A stretch of DNA of 50,453 bases from [Clostridium] symbiosum ATCC 14940 (GTDB lineage: Bacteria > Bacillota > Clostridia > Lachnospirales > Lachnospiraceae), in contig NZ_KE992817.1 of assembly GCF_000466485.1 (NCBI RefSeq), forward strand, positions 1 through 50,453, given 5' to 3'. This document shows positions 50,424 to 50,453 of this stretch, one piece after another. The position numbers and the translations under genes are program-made. The notes beneath the pieces were generated by a model, which had not been told where the DNA came from, did not search any database, and saw only the letters and a list, made by a program, of their open reading frames with translations. The stretch's first letter is position 1; every line of letters begins with the position of its first letter.

Positions 50424-50453
50424 GTCAGGCTCGTAAGAGCCTGTGGATCGAAA
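50424..50453 (+). CRISPR. First repeat of the type I-C array (cut by the window end)
   Basis: The last 30 nt have the form of a I-C repeat: GTC, then CAGGCTC (50426-50432), loop GTAA, GAGCCTG (50437-50443), then TGGATCGAAA. A short palindrome followed by (G)TGGATTGAAA-like sequence is the I-C repeat pattern; here the tail has GGATCG instead of GGATTG. Only one repeat is seen, so the call rests on form and on position after cas2 and the leader. Confidence 0.85.

Overview
The window looks like part of the chromosome of a gut-type low-to-mid GC Firmicute, most likely a Lachnospiraceae/Clostridium-group organism. The grounds are the housekeeping genes (PcrA, RlmD-type methyltransferase, YerC/YecD, DUF1836, tandem WYL regulators), an AUC-type T-box, strong AGGAGG ribosome binding sites and an integrated conjugative element of the type common in gut Clostridia. 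The genus is inferred; there is no rRNA in the window.

Layout. (1) About 1-11,180, almost all on the minus strand: the end of an integrative conjugative element. It carries ParB, a DUF4406-like protein, an ArdA-like antirestriction protein, two accessory proteins, PcfB, VirD4 coupling protein, Maff2, TrbL/VirB6, a SpoVG-domain protein, a DUF7007-like protein, PrgI and VirB4 (cut by the window start). Nine copies of a 23-nt palindrome are spread through it; eight lie 0-13 nt after stop codons. There is also a 124-nt nested hairpin and a leader ORF/terminator arrangement in front of parB. The element ends inside an ABC-transporter substrate-binding protein gene, which is truncated. (2) 11,700-29,500: ordinary chromosome. 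It holds a HAD phosphatase, YerC, a BASS-family transporter behind a T-box, DUF1836, a MarR/MATE/MBL operon, pcrA, a small acidic membrane protein, a slipin, a possible structured RNA, two overlapping WYL genes, rlmD, RhuM and a small zinc-ribbon protein. (3) 29,800-39,212: a defence island. It is bordered on the left by a decayed tyrosine recombinase and contains a type III CRISPR operon: cas6, a PD-(D/E)XK-like DUF6602 protein, an HD-less Cas10, a Cas7-Cas5-(Cas11?) fusion, a double Cas7, Csx19 and a Cas7-with-insertion (TIGR03986). This composition matches the III-D variant (III-Dv), regarded as a relative of the route to single-protein III-E effectors. (4) 39,213-41,340: a graveyard of gene fragments (truncated DUF4297-like nuclease, ISL3 transposase, GNAT, nucleosidase and others). 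(5) 41,488-50,453: a complete type I-C operon (cas3-cas5c-cas8c-cas7c-cas4-cas1-cas2), its leader, and the first repeat of the array, cut by the window end.

How it may work. The III operon has its own Cas6 but no adaptation genes and no visible array, so it either uses an array elsewhere or depends on the adjacent I-C Cas1-Cas2-Cas4. The most unusual feature is in Cas8c: its C-terminal helical domain, which in other type I-C systems is also made separately as the Cas11c small subunit, is present three times in tandem in one 867-residue polypeptide. One Cas8c tail plus two Cas11c units is the number reported in type I-C Cascade, so this looks like a covalently pre-assembled belly of the complex.
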